Assembly (NCBI GenBank): GCA_963995525.1
Contig: OZ023206.1
Coordinates: 22,436,871-22,500,870, forward strand
DNA length: 64,000 nucleotides
From: Escarpia spicata
Taxonomy: Eukaryota > Annelida > Polychaeta > Sabellida > Siboglinidae
Direction: 5' to 3'
In this document: one piece after another, positions 12,827 to 23,990 of the stretch
Numbering within the stretch: position 1 is the stretch's first letter
Layout: every line of letters begins with the position of its first letter
Notes under the pieces: model-generated
Told to the model about the DNA's origin: nothing
The model's input: the letters and a program-made list of their open reading frames with translations, nothing else
The model's database searches: none
Translations under genes and position numbers: made by a program

Positions 12827-13907
12827 ATGTCAAAACAGTCGACAGCAGGGAAACCCCCAAAAAGGGGGGGGAAATGTGACAGAGGTTCCTGATGAATGCC
12901 AGGAACCTCCACCCTGCGACGACCAAAGAATGGAAGTCATGATGGCCGCATTGATGGCGAAAATTTACGAAAAATTTGAAAAACTCAGCCGGGAGCAGGC
13001 GGCACTGATCCCAGCCCCGGCTGAAGGTGCCAGATCGCCAAATGAGCATCGGCAAGCGGTAGCAGAAACATCAACTGCAACTACCCATCACAACCGTCAT
13101 CACCGAAAACGAAAACGCACACCATCCCCCGAACCAGCCATCAACTCATCTGACTCTGATTCCGACTACACGGACCACGAAAACCCAACCGAACACATAG
13201 AGGCAAGGATCCACTCCAAAGCGAAGCGGTCAGCACATCAATCAGGTACAACCGCTTTCGATATGGGTTGGGCAAAGCTAGGGGATGAGGTGACATATAG
13301 GCTCAGACAACGTATCCTCACCAACGAATACTTTCCGCTGCGCATTCTGCGTACGGACTACGATATTGACCCCCAGGAGGACCCCTCTGCTCCCACCATA
13401 GACAGGAAACGAACGGTCATTCCCGTAGATCAAATAGGGGAATGGCTGCATCTGTGTATGACATATGCAGCCATTAGGTCAGAGCAGTTCCCAGAGGAGG
13501 GTAGCCAGTTGATGACATATATGGATCACATCCTGACTATGCATGCTCGGAAGGGTCCCAGGGTGTGGCTTGAGTATGACTACCGTTTCCGTGTCAGGAG
13601 GGAGAGGACGGGGGCCCCCTGGAATGTTTTCAGCTATCCCATCTACTCCAGTGTTAAGGCTAGCTGTAAAGCTAAAGAAAACTCAACAGTAACATCCCAG
13701 CCCTTTCGTGACTATGCTACCAGAAACGACCGTGCCCGCCCCATCCGTTTCTGCCACTACTTCAACAGGGGACAGTGCAAAAAGCGTGAGTGTCAGTACT
13801 CGCATGCATGCTCTTTCTGCAGAAAAGAAGGACACAACCGGGTGGTCTGCAGGGCACGGACTGCTAGCAACAAGACCCAATACACTAACACCCCTAAAAC
13901 AGCTTGA
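12827..13907 (+). pseudogene. Gag-like protein with CCCH and CCHC zinc motifs
   Basis: Structural protein of the YR retrotransposon, binding element RNA. The N-terminus is acidic and helical (MEVMMAALMAKIYEKFEKL), followed by a Ser/Asp-rich linker (INSSDSDSDYTDHE) with a basic patch. A conserved central region (AFDMGWAKLGDEVTYRLRQR) precedes the zinc region: CHYFNRGQCKKRECQYSH (CCCH type), then CSFCRKEGHNRVVC (CX2CX4HX4C knuckle). The best ATG is at 12827, but a run of eight G at 12864-12871 puts it out of frame; seven G would join it to the 340-codon frame. The only in-frame upstream start codon otherwise is GTG at 12876. Confidence 0.8.
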
Positions 13908-15547
13908 ATCATTCACAGGAACAGACAGCAATGTAGAAATCCAGGAACCATCGACAACAACAACAAAGCATTTGTTACCAACGCCGGTAAAGCCTAAGGT
14001 TTTGTCTCTACTGTTGCAGGGGTATGACAAGAAATTAACTGACATTTTAGTTTCAGGTTTTACCGAGGGTTTCCACATTCCTTCAATATCCCAACAGATC
14101 CACCCAAGCATGATTACGAGAATCACAGGTCGGTCAGGGAGAACCTTGATATAGTGCAGCAGAAACTGAAGAAAGAGAAAGATAAACATAGAATTGCGGG
14201 ACCCTTTGCATGTGACCCTTTACCGAACATGGTATACTCTCCTTTAGGTTTAATTCCTAAGAAAGCGCAGGGTGAATTTCGGCTTATACATGACCTTAGT
14301 TTCCCAAAGTCCAACTCCGTTAACTCTCACATATCTCCCGAATTCACAGCGGTCACTTTCCAAATGTTAGATCATTGTATTGAACAGCTTCTGTTGTTGG
14401 GTAAAGGAGCCTATATCGCTAAGGCTGACCTGCAAGATGCATTTCGGATAATACCTGTTTCCCCCTTGATTATAGGTTGCTTGGCTTCAAATTTCTGGGA
14501 CAAAGGTATTTTGACATGTGTCTTCCCATGGGGTGCAGTAATTCATATCAAACGTTCGAGCTCCTGTCTGATGCATTGCAATGGATTTGTCAGAATAAAT
14601 TTCATGTCAGCAATATGAGTCACATACTCGACGATTTTTTTCTTTTCGGAAAAACACTCCATGAATGTCATACTAGTCTTTCTCGGTTTGTTGAGCTTAG
14701 TGATATGGTTAACTTACCAATAAAGCAGGCTAAAACGGTGTTACCTTCCACGATAGTCACACTTCATGGTATTGAGGTTAACACTATGAATCAAACCCTT
14801 GCTTTGCCTGTAGATAAGGTGGAATCACTACGCCAAAAGTTGCAAAGCATGGCCAGGAGAAAGCCACCCTTAGAGAGGTACAATCTTTATCCGGCTCTCT
14901 CTCGTTCGCCTGCAGGGCCATCGCACCCGGCCGATGTTTTCTACGAAGAATAGTCGACCTAACCAGGGGAAAGACAAGAGCCAACCATCGCATCCGCCTA
15001 ACTGTTGAGGCTCGAAAGGACATATCGGCTTGGCTGGAATTTCTGCACACCTTTAATGGCACTTTATCCTTTCTACCAAACAGATGGACATCATCAGATG
15101 TATTGCAGCTCACAACGGATGCAAGCGGCTTGCATATGGAGCTGTAGTGGGGGTCAGTGGTTACAGGGACAGTTTCCTCCATCCTGGGGCTCCATGCACA
15201 TTGCTGTGAAAGAACTCCTGCCAATCTTACTGGCCGTCAGGAGCTGGGGGCCAAAATGGGCTAATCAACGGGTCATGTTCCTTTCAGACAACACAGCAGT
15301 GGTGGAAGTGATTAACAGGCAAACTGCCAAGGACACACAGCTGATGTGTTTGCTCCGAAAATTGATTGTTGCATGTCTGTCGTATAACATATGTTTTCGT
15401 GCTAAGCACATCCCAGGAAAGATCAATGTTGTTGCCGATCTTATCTCACGGTTACAGGTAGAACGTGCACGCAGCGTTCAACCCAGCCTACACAACCTCC
15501 CAAAACTAGTTCCCATTCACTGGCTTCCCTGGTACACAACGCAGTGA
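13870..15547 (+). pseudogene. DIRS-type reverse transcriptase and RNase H, frameshifted
   Basis: Copies element RNA and removes it. The frame begins inside the gag end in another phase, giving LLLQGYDKKLTDILVSGF. It shifts near 14105 and continues through HRIAGPFACDPLPN, SPLGLIPKKAQGEFRLIHDL and motif A YIAKADLQDAFRIIPV. It shifts again near 14470 to GFKFLGQRYFDMCLPMGCS. The catalytic ILDDF lies at about 14624-14638. At least one more shift near 14900 leads to RNase H: TTDASG (15115-15132), then VKELLPILLAV, LSDNTAVVEV and HIPGKINVVADLISR, so all acidic residues are present. With three or more breaks it is unlikely to work as assembled. Confidence 0.85.
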
Positions 15548-15552
15548 GCACC

Positions 15553-16404
15553 ATGGACGCGGCCTTCGCACCAAGCAGTGCCAGACGTTACGAGAGTAAC
15601 TGGAAAAGGTTTGTAACCTTTGTACAAACATTAGATAAGAAAAGGAGGTACCTGCCTGCCTCCCCAAACATAGTAATTGCCTTTGTTCAGTATCTCAAAG
15701 ATGAGGGCAAGGCACCCAGTACTATTAGGACTTTCATATCGGCTATCTCGGAACGCCACAAAGCCTGTCGCTACCCCGACCCAACAAACGACTATTTAGT
15801 TGTGAAAATTGTAAAAGGCGTAGCACATGCCTGCCCTAATGTTGACCAACGCCAGCCTGTCAGCTCACGTGACCTGTCCCTCATCATTAAGTCAGTTCCA
15901 TTGTCTAAGTGTTCATCTTACTCAGTGGTCTTGTTCCGCGCTATGTTCAGCCTCATGTTCTTCGGTTTTCTTAGGATAAGTGAGGTGACGGCTAGCCCGC
16001 ATAATCTGTCTGTGACACAGTGCCGCATAAAACCTGCCAAATTACGCCTGGTCTTCCATACGTACAAACACAGTGCAGGCCGTCCTTTCAGCCTGGATGT
16101 CTTCCCCACGGGAAAGACAGCTTGTCCGTACCGGAGGATGGTGGAATATATCAAGCTCAGGGGAAATGATCAAGGTCCCCTTTTTCGCAGTGCCAATAAA
16201 TTGCCTGTGCAGAAGACTGCTTTTGCCAAATACCTTAAGGAAGTGCTAAATAACACAGAGTTAGCAGGCAAGAAAATTTCATCACACTCATTCAGGATAG
16301 GGGCAGCGACATGGGCAGCAAAGGCGGGCTTCTCATCGGAACAAATCAAAGCTATGGGTCGCTGGCATTCAAACTCATATCAGAAATACATTAGAGTGGA
16401 ATAA
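15553..16404 (+). CDS. Tyrosine recombinase (YR) of the Ngaro-like element
   Basis: Integrates the circular DNA copy by site-specific recombination. The frame is open; the first ATG is at 15553 (a GTG lies at 15544). Numbered from 15544, the catalytic residues are all present: R144 in FLRISEV, H248 and R251 in SSHSFRIGAATWAAKAG, H275 in MGRWHSNS, and nucleophile Y282 in YQKYIR. The N-terminal SAM-like core-binding domain (ARRYESNWKRFVTFVQ, STIRTFISAISERH) is also intact. At about 283 residues the length suits a retroelement YR. It overlaps the end of the RNase H frame. It is the only undamaged gene of the element. Confidence 0.92.
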   Translation: MDAAFAPSSARRYESNWKRFVTFVQTLDKKRRYLPASPNIVIAFVQYLKDEGKAPSTIRTFISAISERHKACRYPDPTNDYLVVKIVKGVAHACPNVDQRQPVSSRDLSLIIKSVPLSKCSSYSVVLFRAMFSLMFFGFLRISEVTASPHNLSVTQCRIKPAKLRLVFHTYKHSAGRPFSLDVFPTGKTACPYRRMVEYIKLRGNDQGPLFRSANKLPVQKTAFAKYLKEVLNNTELAGKKISSHSFRIGAATWAAKAGFSSEQIKAMGRWHSNSYQKYIRVE

Positions 16405-16974
16405 ATCTCTAGCAAACCGTCCACGTAAAGCATCAGCCTCTAATAATTCACAGCTAACCATATATAACAATTGTGTTTCATGGCGAGTCTACAACGGTCA
16501 AGCAAAGGTTGCTTGTCCGCGGTCCTGGCAGCAATGAGCAAGCGGTACCGGAGGCGATTGACCTACAATACAGACCTGGATGAATCCGCTCTTTCGATGG
16601 AGCTGCAGACCAAGTTTGGCTACCCGGACATTGTAACTCGTGGCAAGCACAAACGCTAGGACGGAAGGGCAAAATGCTATATGTGGTGGGGCGGTATTGA
16701 AATGTTTGTTCGTCTCTTGGCAGAAGGGGGGGGGGCCGTGAGGCGGCCCATTCCTTTTTGTTGGGAGAGGGACAGGCATGACAGGTCAGCCTTCCACTAG
16801 CCCATACCCCAGTTTCTTCTAGTGTCAGACGTTTGGGAGGAACTGTTACATTTGTCAGCGTTCGTGTCCGATTACACCTGCCAGTGCTAGTTGACAAGCC
16901 GACTTATCAGGTCCGGCCTATATGCAGCCCTTTAGTGGGGGTGAGGGCCACCACATGTGAACATGGGAGGCCAG
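16405..16974. other. 3' untranslated part of the YR element
   Basis: No protein similarity was found. A 62-codon frame at 16471-16659 has no known motif. A G9 run sits near 16727. Confidence 0.5.
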
Positions 16975-17440
16975 GTTTTTTTTATCCCCCACTTTTGTCT
17001 ATATCAAGCTGAATTACTGTAGCTAGTACTATAGAAAGGTGTGCAGTCTGCACACCAGGTATCTTTTTCCCTTGTGTTTTATATACTGTAAGCATATTAC
17101 AGTCGGTATGCTGTAATTTAATATAACAGCAATCAAGGTTTTTTTGGTAAATGTCTAGTATAATTATTCTAAATGTACAAAATGTGTCGTACATAACATG
17201 TGTGGTCCATCACTCTGTAATCTGGATGTACCTGGCTGTGCACAAGATGTGACTATTGTATATATTATATGTGCACAGTGGCAATCCCTGTGTTAATAAA
17301 TTTGATTGCCTAATACCAACCTACCCAATAGTTGGCGTAAATTCAGTACAAACAGAGAAAGGGCTGCATGAACATAACACGGATACACCGGGAATAGGGG
17401 GGGGGGGGGGGTACCGAGTAGAGTAGTACACGAAATAAAT
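16975..17440 (+). repeat. Split direct repeat B1
   Basis: Matches 17899-18342 (B2) from tttatcccccacttttgt to gtaccgagtagagtagtaca. B1 carries about 26 extra bases near 17274-17295 and a longer G run (about 17397-17411). Confidence 0.9.
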
Positions 17441-17738
17441 TTTTGGCATTCAGGATGAAAATAATTTTTGTGTAACAACAGAGCGAGCGCCTAGCGGTTA
17501 AGCTAGGTGGTTATACAACCTGTTCCCCCTCCTAGTCTGCACATCCCCTTTGAATCGCCTCAACGCTTAATAAGCTGGCCCAAAATACCCATTCAGCCCG
17601 TGTCAGTTACGCGGCATCCTATTGGCCAGCAGCGGGCGCGGGAAAAAAATGTTGGGCAGGAGACGATGCAGGGTTTCTCGTCACTTCATTTCGCTTCGCC
17701 ATCGTGACAACTTCAGATTTGACTGCGAAATTTTGAAT
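17441..17738 (+). repeat. Split direct repeat A2
   Basis: Near-identical to A1, directly abutting B1 as expected for the B1-A2 junction of split-direct-repeat YR elements. Confidence 0.9.
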
Positions 17739-17790
17739 ACCACCCACCCACCCGTTATATATGTTGTACGTCAATGCCATTATTACATGT

Positions 17791-17844
17791 TAATATGGAA
17801 GTAACTAACACACGCTATAGCGTGTGTTAGTTACTTCCATATTA
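17791..17844. repeat. 54-bp perfect palindrome between A2 and B2
   Basis: The half site runs 17791-17817 (TAATATGGAAGTAACTAACA, then CACGCTA) and its exact complement runs 17818-17844, with no spacer. Pairing resumes for three bases beyond one mismatch on each side. It would form a hairpin or cruciform. It lies in a roughly 160-bp insert (17739-17898) that A1 lacks. Confidence 0.95.
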
Positions 17845-17898
17845 GCATACATAATGCAAGATAACTAAATATGGATGTTACATGAATGTTGTAAGATA

Positions 17899-18342
17899 GT
17901 TTTTTTTTTATCCCCCACTTTTGTATATATCAAGCTGAATTACTGTAGCTAGTACTATAGAAAGGTGTGCAGTCTGCACACCAGGTATCTTTTTCCCTTG
18001 TGTTTTATATACTGTAAGCATATTACAGTCGGTATGCTGTAATTTAATATAACAGCAATCAAGGGTTTTTTGGTAAATGTCTAGTATGATTATTCTAAAT
18101 GTACAAAATGTGTCGTACATAACATGTGTGGTCCATCACTCTGTAATCTGGATGTACCTGGCTGTGCACAAGATGTGACTATTGTATATATTATATGTGT
18201 TAATAAATTTGATTGCCCAATACCAACCTACCCAATAGTTGGCGTAAATTCAGTACAAACAGAGAAAGGGCTGCATGAACATAACACGGATACACCGGGA
18301 ATAGGGGGGGGGGTACCGAGTAGAGTAGTACACGAAAAATAT
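17899..18342 (+). repeat. Split direct repeat B2 (right end)
   Basis: Second copy of B, ending near tacacgaaaaatattt. Beyond it the DNA is the old LINE read on the minus strand (DAPKYF). Confidence 0.9.
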
Positions 18343-18950
18343 TTCGGGGCATCGCCATGCGGAGCACTACATGTAAACACTAATAGCTTAAAGTCGATTA
18401 TGTGTGCTACAGGGAACCAGTGAAAGATGCACAACAGAGGCATGGCGCTGTCACTTCGTGGGCGGCGTAGGATCAACCTAGCATTTGAGTTGTGCATTCT
18501 CTGCAGTCGAGCGATGTTGTTAACAGAAGTGCCGTATAGAAGTGAAGTGCAGTAATCAAGCCGTGATGTAATAATGGCATTGACGACACGTTCCTTTGTC
18601 GTCGTTGGGAGATAACGACTCATCTGATTAATATGGTGCAGGTGAAATGAGCACACACTGACGATGCTTGAAATTTGCTTCTTAATATCGAGGTGGCGAT
18701 CCATAACGACACCAAGGTTACGAACATATCTTGAGGGAGTAATCGTAACATCTCCTACGCGTATCACACTGCCGTCAATAAGCGCAGCGGCAGTATTTGG
18801 CACTACGGGAAGATATTCCGTTTTATTGTTGTTCATGCACATGTAGTTTGCTGTCATCCACTGATTGACAATATCTAGACACTCCTCCATACGTCGCAGT
18901 GTAGCAGCCAATGCAGTCGCAGTGAGGTCAAAGTGGCAGTACAACTGCAG
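18343..18950 (-). pseudogene. Old L2/CR1-like LINE, RT C-terminal half
   Basis: Minus-strand frame beginning LQLYCHFDLTATALAATLRR and running through NQWMTANYMCMNNNKTEYLP, VRNLGVVMDRHLDIKKQISS, TKERVVNAIITSRLDYCTSL and RLQRMHNSNARLILRRPRSD to FKLLVFTCSAPHGDAPKYF. This is the region after the YADD motif in L2/CR1-type LINEs. It continues from HHYADD at 20556 once the 18951-20552 insert is removed, and appears to continue at 12454 beyond the Ngaro element. Confidence 0.88.
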
Positions 18951-20552
18951 CCTGGTCTTATGCATGAACCGAGACAACTAATAGTCTGAGACAATGCCAT
19001 TGTCCGAGACAATAAACGTCGGGACTTCTGCCGTCACGAAGTTACTATGCATGGACCGGACGTTAGACCTAGACAATAAAGTTAGAGACTTTAACGCGAT
19101 TGTCCCGACGGTAGGTGTTGGGCTAATTTTAGACGAGGGGATCCCGGGAAACCCCAAATAATTTTGCGAAGAGCGCAGGCGCCTCCCGTTACTTCCTTCC
19201 GGGTAACATTCGTGTGATTCGAGTTGTAAACACGGAGCTTAGAAGTGTCATAACAATTATTATTTACCCTGATTTTATGTTGATCCTCGTGTTTTGCAGT
19301 GTAATCCTGGATATAACAAGGAAGGGAGTCAGACTTTGATTCGCGTACTCCTCTCCCTATTCCTGAGGTATATGTCCATGTGTCCTTTTTTGCTGCAAAG
19401 TTGGTTGACATTATTATGATTATCATGATGATATGAACCGCTGTCGCTGGCGCTGCCTCCATAATGGCATAAATGATTTCTCTATTCCATTCAATCACAG
19501 TGACAGGTCAAAATACGTGTCACTGAAATCTCGTCACGCTGTTAGCCTATTTTAATATACTGTCTGGTCTTGCAGTGGTTCAAGAGACACGTTCTGGCCA
19601 AATAGCGATTTACACAGCGCAGATAGGACGCACGATTTTTGGCATAGTCCTATGCGTCTTTGCCAGTTTGAGACTTTGAGTTAATTACGTTATTTGTATT
19701 CCGCCTGTCTGTTTTCGTAAGAACTTCACTCAAAACGATTTTTCTAACTGTTTGTTTTCACAGCATTGAAAAGACATGTATTAACGATTTAGAATATTGC
19801 TACATTGATACAGAAATATTAATTTTTTTTCAAGTTTTTATCAAAACAGCATAAAACATTAGGACGCACGATTTCTGGTCCCACCAGTATACCTTGTCTC
19901 AATTGATTCGAGTAGTGATGTCAAATGCTTTCAATCTCTTAAAGAAGTTCATATCACCCAATTCATTCCAGTATCATTCTGGGCGTCCTCTGTTCATCAC
20001 TCCTTCGTCTTATATTTCATGGCTCAGTGTTCACCATGTAGATGCACCTAGCGTAGAGTTTGCCTTCTAGCAATCTTGGATGGCTTAGTTTAGGCTCAGC
20101 CCACTGCTCCGTTACTTCCAGTTTGCCTTCTAGCAATCTTGGATGGCTTAGTTTAGGCTCAGCCCACTGCTCCGTTACTTCCAGTTTGTCTTCTAGCAAT
20201 CTTGGATGGCTTAGTTTAGGCTCAGCACACTGCTCCGTTACTTCCAGTTTGTCTGTTATTATTACTCCAAAGTCTTTCTCTTTGTGTGATATTTCTATAG
20301 GGTCATTTCTCATGATGCAGTCATGTTCTCTCCTCTTGTGGCCATACTGCACTCCTCGTGGATCATAACTAGCATAGGATTTGCCTTTTTGGATGTTTTG
20401 GCACACACTGCTTTAATTTAAATAGTATCTCAAATTTGTTTAGTATTATCAAGCCTAAGTCTTTATCTTTGGGTCATTTTCCATAATGTAGTCGTAGTAT
20501 TATAATATTCTTGTGGAAACTGCTGTTTTGTTAAAGGAAGTTTTTTCATTTT
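18951..20552. mobile_element. Harbinger-like relative, 1.6 kb, CAG duplication, no right TIR
   Basis: Closely similar to 6704-8238, starting at GGTCTTATGCATGAACC (18954) after three unmatched bases. It sits in the old LINE between the codons for YADD and LQLY, flanked by CAG at 18948-18950 and 20553-20555. The right end (cattttcag) lacks the inverted repeat; it stops where the Myb gene begins in the larger copy. It contains the same LINE remnant and three 63-bp repeats. It may be a 3'-deleted derivative. Confidence 0.8.
20059..20247. repeat. 63-bp tandem repeat, 3 units
   Basis: Three units of the repeat seen twice at 7788-7913. The minus-strand frame repeats LEVTEQWAEPKLSHPRLLEG. Confidence 0.9.
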
Positions 20553-20555
20553 CAG

Positions 20556-21196
20556 ATCATCCGCATAATGATGAAAACAAAGTCCGTGCGCCCTGATTAT
20601 GTCGCCAGTGGGTTGTACGTACATCGAGAATAACAAAGGACCCAGCACCGAACCCTGTGCTACACCCGATGTCACGCAAGTTGTATTCGATGACGCATCG
20701 CGAATGGTCCGGCCCTGCAGATAGGATTGCAGCCAGCCAAGCGCCTTGCCAACAATGCCGTAACGCAACCAAAGCCGCTGGATCATTATCTTGTGATTCA
20801 TTGTGTAAAAGGCCGCACTAAAGTCAATAAGAATTAGTGCTGTGCCTTGTCTATTGTCTATAGCGGCTTTCAAGGCATTTGTTACACACAGTAGTGCGGT
20901 TTCAGTTGAATGATTCTTCCGGTAGGCTGATTGGAAACAGTCCTCCATTCGCTGATCAGAAATATGAGAGATGATCCTTCGCGCAATAACTTTCACTATG
21001 ACTTTTGACAGATGGCTTAGGTTGCTAACTGGACGGTAGTTGCTGTATGTCCTTGTTGAGTAATTGTTTTTTGAGCAATGGTCGGACAACTGCGTGCTTA
21101 AGCAGCACAGGCATGACTGCCTCCTAGAGTGAGGCGTTTACAATTTACAATATGATCATAGGCACGATACTTTCTATGTTGTCATTTAGTTCTTAG
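20556..21196 (-). pseudogene. Old L2/CR1-like LINE, RT N-terminal part
   Basis: Minus strand. From about 21175 it reads NDNIESIVPMIIL, then EAVMPVLLKHAVVRPLLKK, a shift, NYRPVSNLSHLSKVIVKVIA, motif A IDFSAAFYTMNH (normally AFDTVNH, so a catalytic Asp is changed to Tyr), GVAQGSVLGPLLF and HHYADD. It joins 24342 on one side and 18950 on the other when younger insertions are removed. It is clearly dead. Confidence 0.88.
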
Positions 21197-21297
21197 GTCT
21201 TAGGTGGTTTACTCCAAACAGCCCAAACTTGAGCTAACGCAGGAGTTGTGTGGTGCTTGTTTGTGCGCATGCGTTGTGGGTAGTTTGTTTGTTTATT

Positions 21298-22548
21298 TTA
21301 TAGGCACTTTATATGATTGGGTGTGGTGAAAGGTAGGTTTATGATCGCTGTTTGAAACGCTATGGGGCTTTCTAGTTCAGTAATAGGTGGTGGAATCATA
21401 TTCCAGATTCGAACTGCTCGGGGGTAGAAAGAGAACACTGCTGCATTGATGCGGCACCTAGGGGCTACGTAATGGCCACGGTTTTTTGACTGTGTTAGTA
21501 GACCTGGTGGGGGTGTGATGTTGATTATGTTATTTAATATTTTGTCAAATGTCATGGCTTGTTTGATAATGCGTCGTCGTTCAAGAGTTGACCATCCAAG
21601 GGTGGCTATTAGGTCTGCTGCGTTTGTTTGGCGTCTGTGGTCATTTCTGACAAATCTGGCAGCACAGTGTTGTACTCTGTCAAGGTGTTTAATTTGGGTG
21701 GCAGTGTGTGGGTTCCATATGGGAGAGGCATACTCGAGTTTTGGTCGGATTAGCATGTTATAGGCTGTTTCTTTTACTTCAGGTTTGCATGGTCCGAGGG
21801 TTCGTTTGATCATGCCTAGGACTTTTGAAGATTTGGAAGCTATGTCAGTGATATGGTTAGCCCAGGTTAGTTTAGAATCTAATTTTATTCCAAGATATGT
21901 GTGGCTAGAGGCGGTAGAGAGTGGCATGCCAAAGAGTGAATATGAATGTAGTCTGGGTTTGGTTTTGTTTGTTATTGGGAGATGCACACATTTAGATATG
22001 TTAAATTCCATCTGCCATTTATTAGACCATGTTTGGAGTTTGATCAGGTCAGATTGGAGAGTTTCGTGGTCGGTTTCGGATGTGATTTTGCGATATATAA
22101 TGCTGTCGTCTGCAAAGAGACGTACGGAAGATTGGACATTTTCGGTTATGTCGTTTATGTAGAGTAAAAATAGAACAGGTCCTAGGACTGAGCCCTGTGG
22201 TACATCAGATGTAACATCTGTGCTGTCCGACAGGGCTCCATTGACTGAGACTCTCTGTTTGCGATTGGATAGAAACGATTTGATCCAGTTTTGTGTGTTT
22301 CCAGTTATTCCATAGAAAGCTAATTTGGATAGGAGGCGTTTATGGGGGACTTTGTCGAAGGCTTTGGCGAAATCGAGTAGGATGGCATATATTTGTGTCT
22401 TATTGTCCATAGCAGTCATCCAGTCGTGGACTGTCTCGATGAGTTGGGATTCACAAGACAGACCTGGTTGGAATCCATGTTGGAAGTGGATGATGATGTT
22501 GTGTTTGTGTAAGGGTTTCCACATGTTGCTTAGAATGATGTGCTCCAT
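21298..22548 (-). pseudogene. Reverse transcriptase of the younger LINE
   Basis: 416 open codons: FQHGFQPGLSCESQLIETVH, motif A LLDFAKAFDKVPHKRLL, VPQGSVLGPVLFLLYINDI, catalytic FADDS, MEFNISKC, SHTYLGIKLDSKLTWANHI, LIRPKLEYASPIWNPHT and a C-terminal RIWNMIPPPI block. The palm and thumb of the RT are complete here. The start of the RT lies in the preceding piece (22569-23180) in another frame, so one shift separates them near 22560. Confidence 0.92.
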
Positions 22549-22568
22549 AACTTTGCAGAGGATGCATG

Positions 22569-23990
22569 TTAACGAAATTGGTCTGTAATTAGCTGGGTCT
22601 GATTTGTGGCTTTTTCGTGTATTGGTGTTACTAGTGCTTGGAGCCAGTCATCTGGGAGTTTGCATGTGTTGTATGACTGCTGAAAAATGTGTGTGATGAT
22701 GCGGGCAATTTCCACTGCAGTCTCTTTAAGGACTCTGGCTGGGAGTTCGTCGGGGCCTGTAGCTTTATTTTGGTTTAGGTTTTTCAGTTGCTTAATTACT
22801 CCGTCTATCCCGATTTCGAGGGAAGGCATATCGGGATATATGGATGGAGCTAGTTGGGGGATGAAGTAGATTTTTTGAGTAAACACGGAACTAAATTGGT
22901 TGTTAAGTGTATTTGCTTTGTCGTGATCATTTGTGATTGGTTGGTCGTTTGCTTGCAGTGTAGGGATGCCTATGTATTCTCGTTTGTTTGCTTTAATGAA
23001 TGACCAGAATTGTTTTGGGTTTGTTTTTAGGCTGTCTCCAATGTGAATGTTTAAATAGTCTGAGTAGGATTTGGTTGCAGCTTTAGTGGCGTATTTTCGG
23101 AGTTGCCTAAAACTTTCCCAGTCACTATTACGTCCAGTTTGTTTTGCTTTTTTATGGCTTTTGTTGCGTTTTCTTTGCATTCTTATTATTTCACCTGTTA
23201 TCCATGGGAGGTGGGTTTTTGCTTAGGTGTTGCTGCTGGGGATATTATTGTTGACTAATGTAGTAAGATTGTTCCGGAAAAAGTTCAAATTTGTGTTGAC
23301 ATGTGTTGTTGGGTTCGTGCCAAAGTATGTTGTTGTTAGTTGTGTTATGTCATCTTTAAGCTTGTCCCAGTTTGCAGATTTATATTGGACCACTTTGTGT
23401 GGTGGTTTACTGTTACGGATTGGATTTAGGTTTACGTTAAAGGTCATAGCTTCATGATCACTCAATTATCGATGGATTAGAAGTGAGTATGAGGTCAATG
23501 ATATTGCCTGAATCAACTCATGTGGGATAGTTGACCATGTTTTGTAATCCAAATTCTCTAATTATTTCTAGCAGTTTGTTATGCTTGCTGGCAGTTCTGT
23601 TGTCAGTGGTTTGCTGCTTGCCCCAGTTAATATCAGGAAGGTTGAAGTCACCTGCTAGAACTACATTAGGAGAAGTTTTTGTGTGATCTGTACAATTTAG
23701 TTAGGGATTCGTGGAGAGCTTCAAGGGATTGAAGGTGGTCACTGGGGGGGGGGGGGGGGGTCGGTAGTAGGATGCAAAGTATATGGATTTGTGTCCATAC
23801 TATTTCACAGCTTGAATTTAGTTTTGTAACTGGTTCTGCTACAATGTCATCGCGGAAGGCTATGAGAACTCCACCACCATGGATGTTTCTGTCCTTTCGG
23901 ATGGCGCTATAGTTAGGTGGTAGGAACGAATAGGTGGGGTAGTTTTCGTCTATTTTGGTTTCGACTAGGAATATGATGTCAGGATTATTT
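22569..23990 (-). pseudogene. Endonuclease and RT start of the younger LINE, broken
   Basis: From 23990: SNNPDIIFLVETKIDENYPT and IHGGGVLIAF (endonuclease), about 23640 VVLAGDFNLPDINWGKQQ, about 23460 SDHEAMTFNVNLNP, then 23180-22569 RT fingers (YSDYLNIHIGDSL, NQNKATGPDELPARVLKETA). Frames change several times, and a G17-18 run at about 23742-23760 lies inside the endonuclease. Confidence 0.8.

Larger units (their letters stand above)
12455..18342 (+). mobile_element. Ngaro/DIRS-type tyrosine-recombinase retrotransposon
   Basis: Plus-strand element of about 5.9 kb in the order A1, gag, RT-RNase H, YR, B1, A2, B2. The repeats are split and direct (A1 matches A2, B1 matches B2), the hallmark of Ngaro/PAT-type elements rather than DIRS1, which has inverted termini. 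No methyltransferase domain is seen, which favours Ngaro. The recombinase is intact, but RT has several frameshifts and gag a homopolymer slip. No target duplication is expected, since YR elements integrate as circles by recombination. Confidence 0.85.

Noticed and set aside
16471..16659. Small frame after the recombinase, considered as an extra ORF of the YR element
   Set aside because: No recognised motif; too short to separate from chance without other copies.
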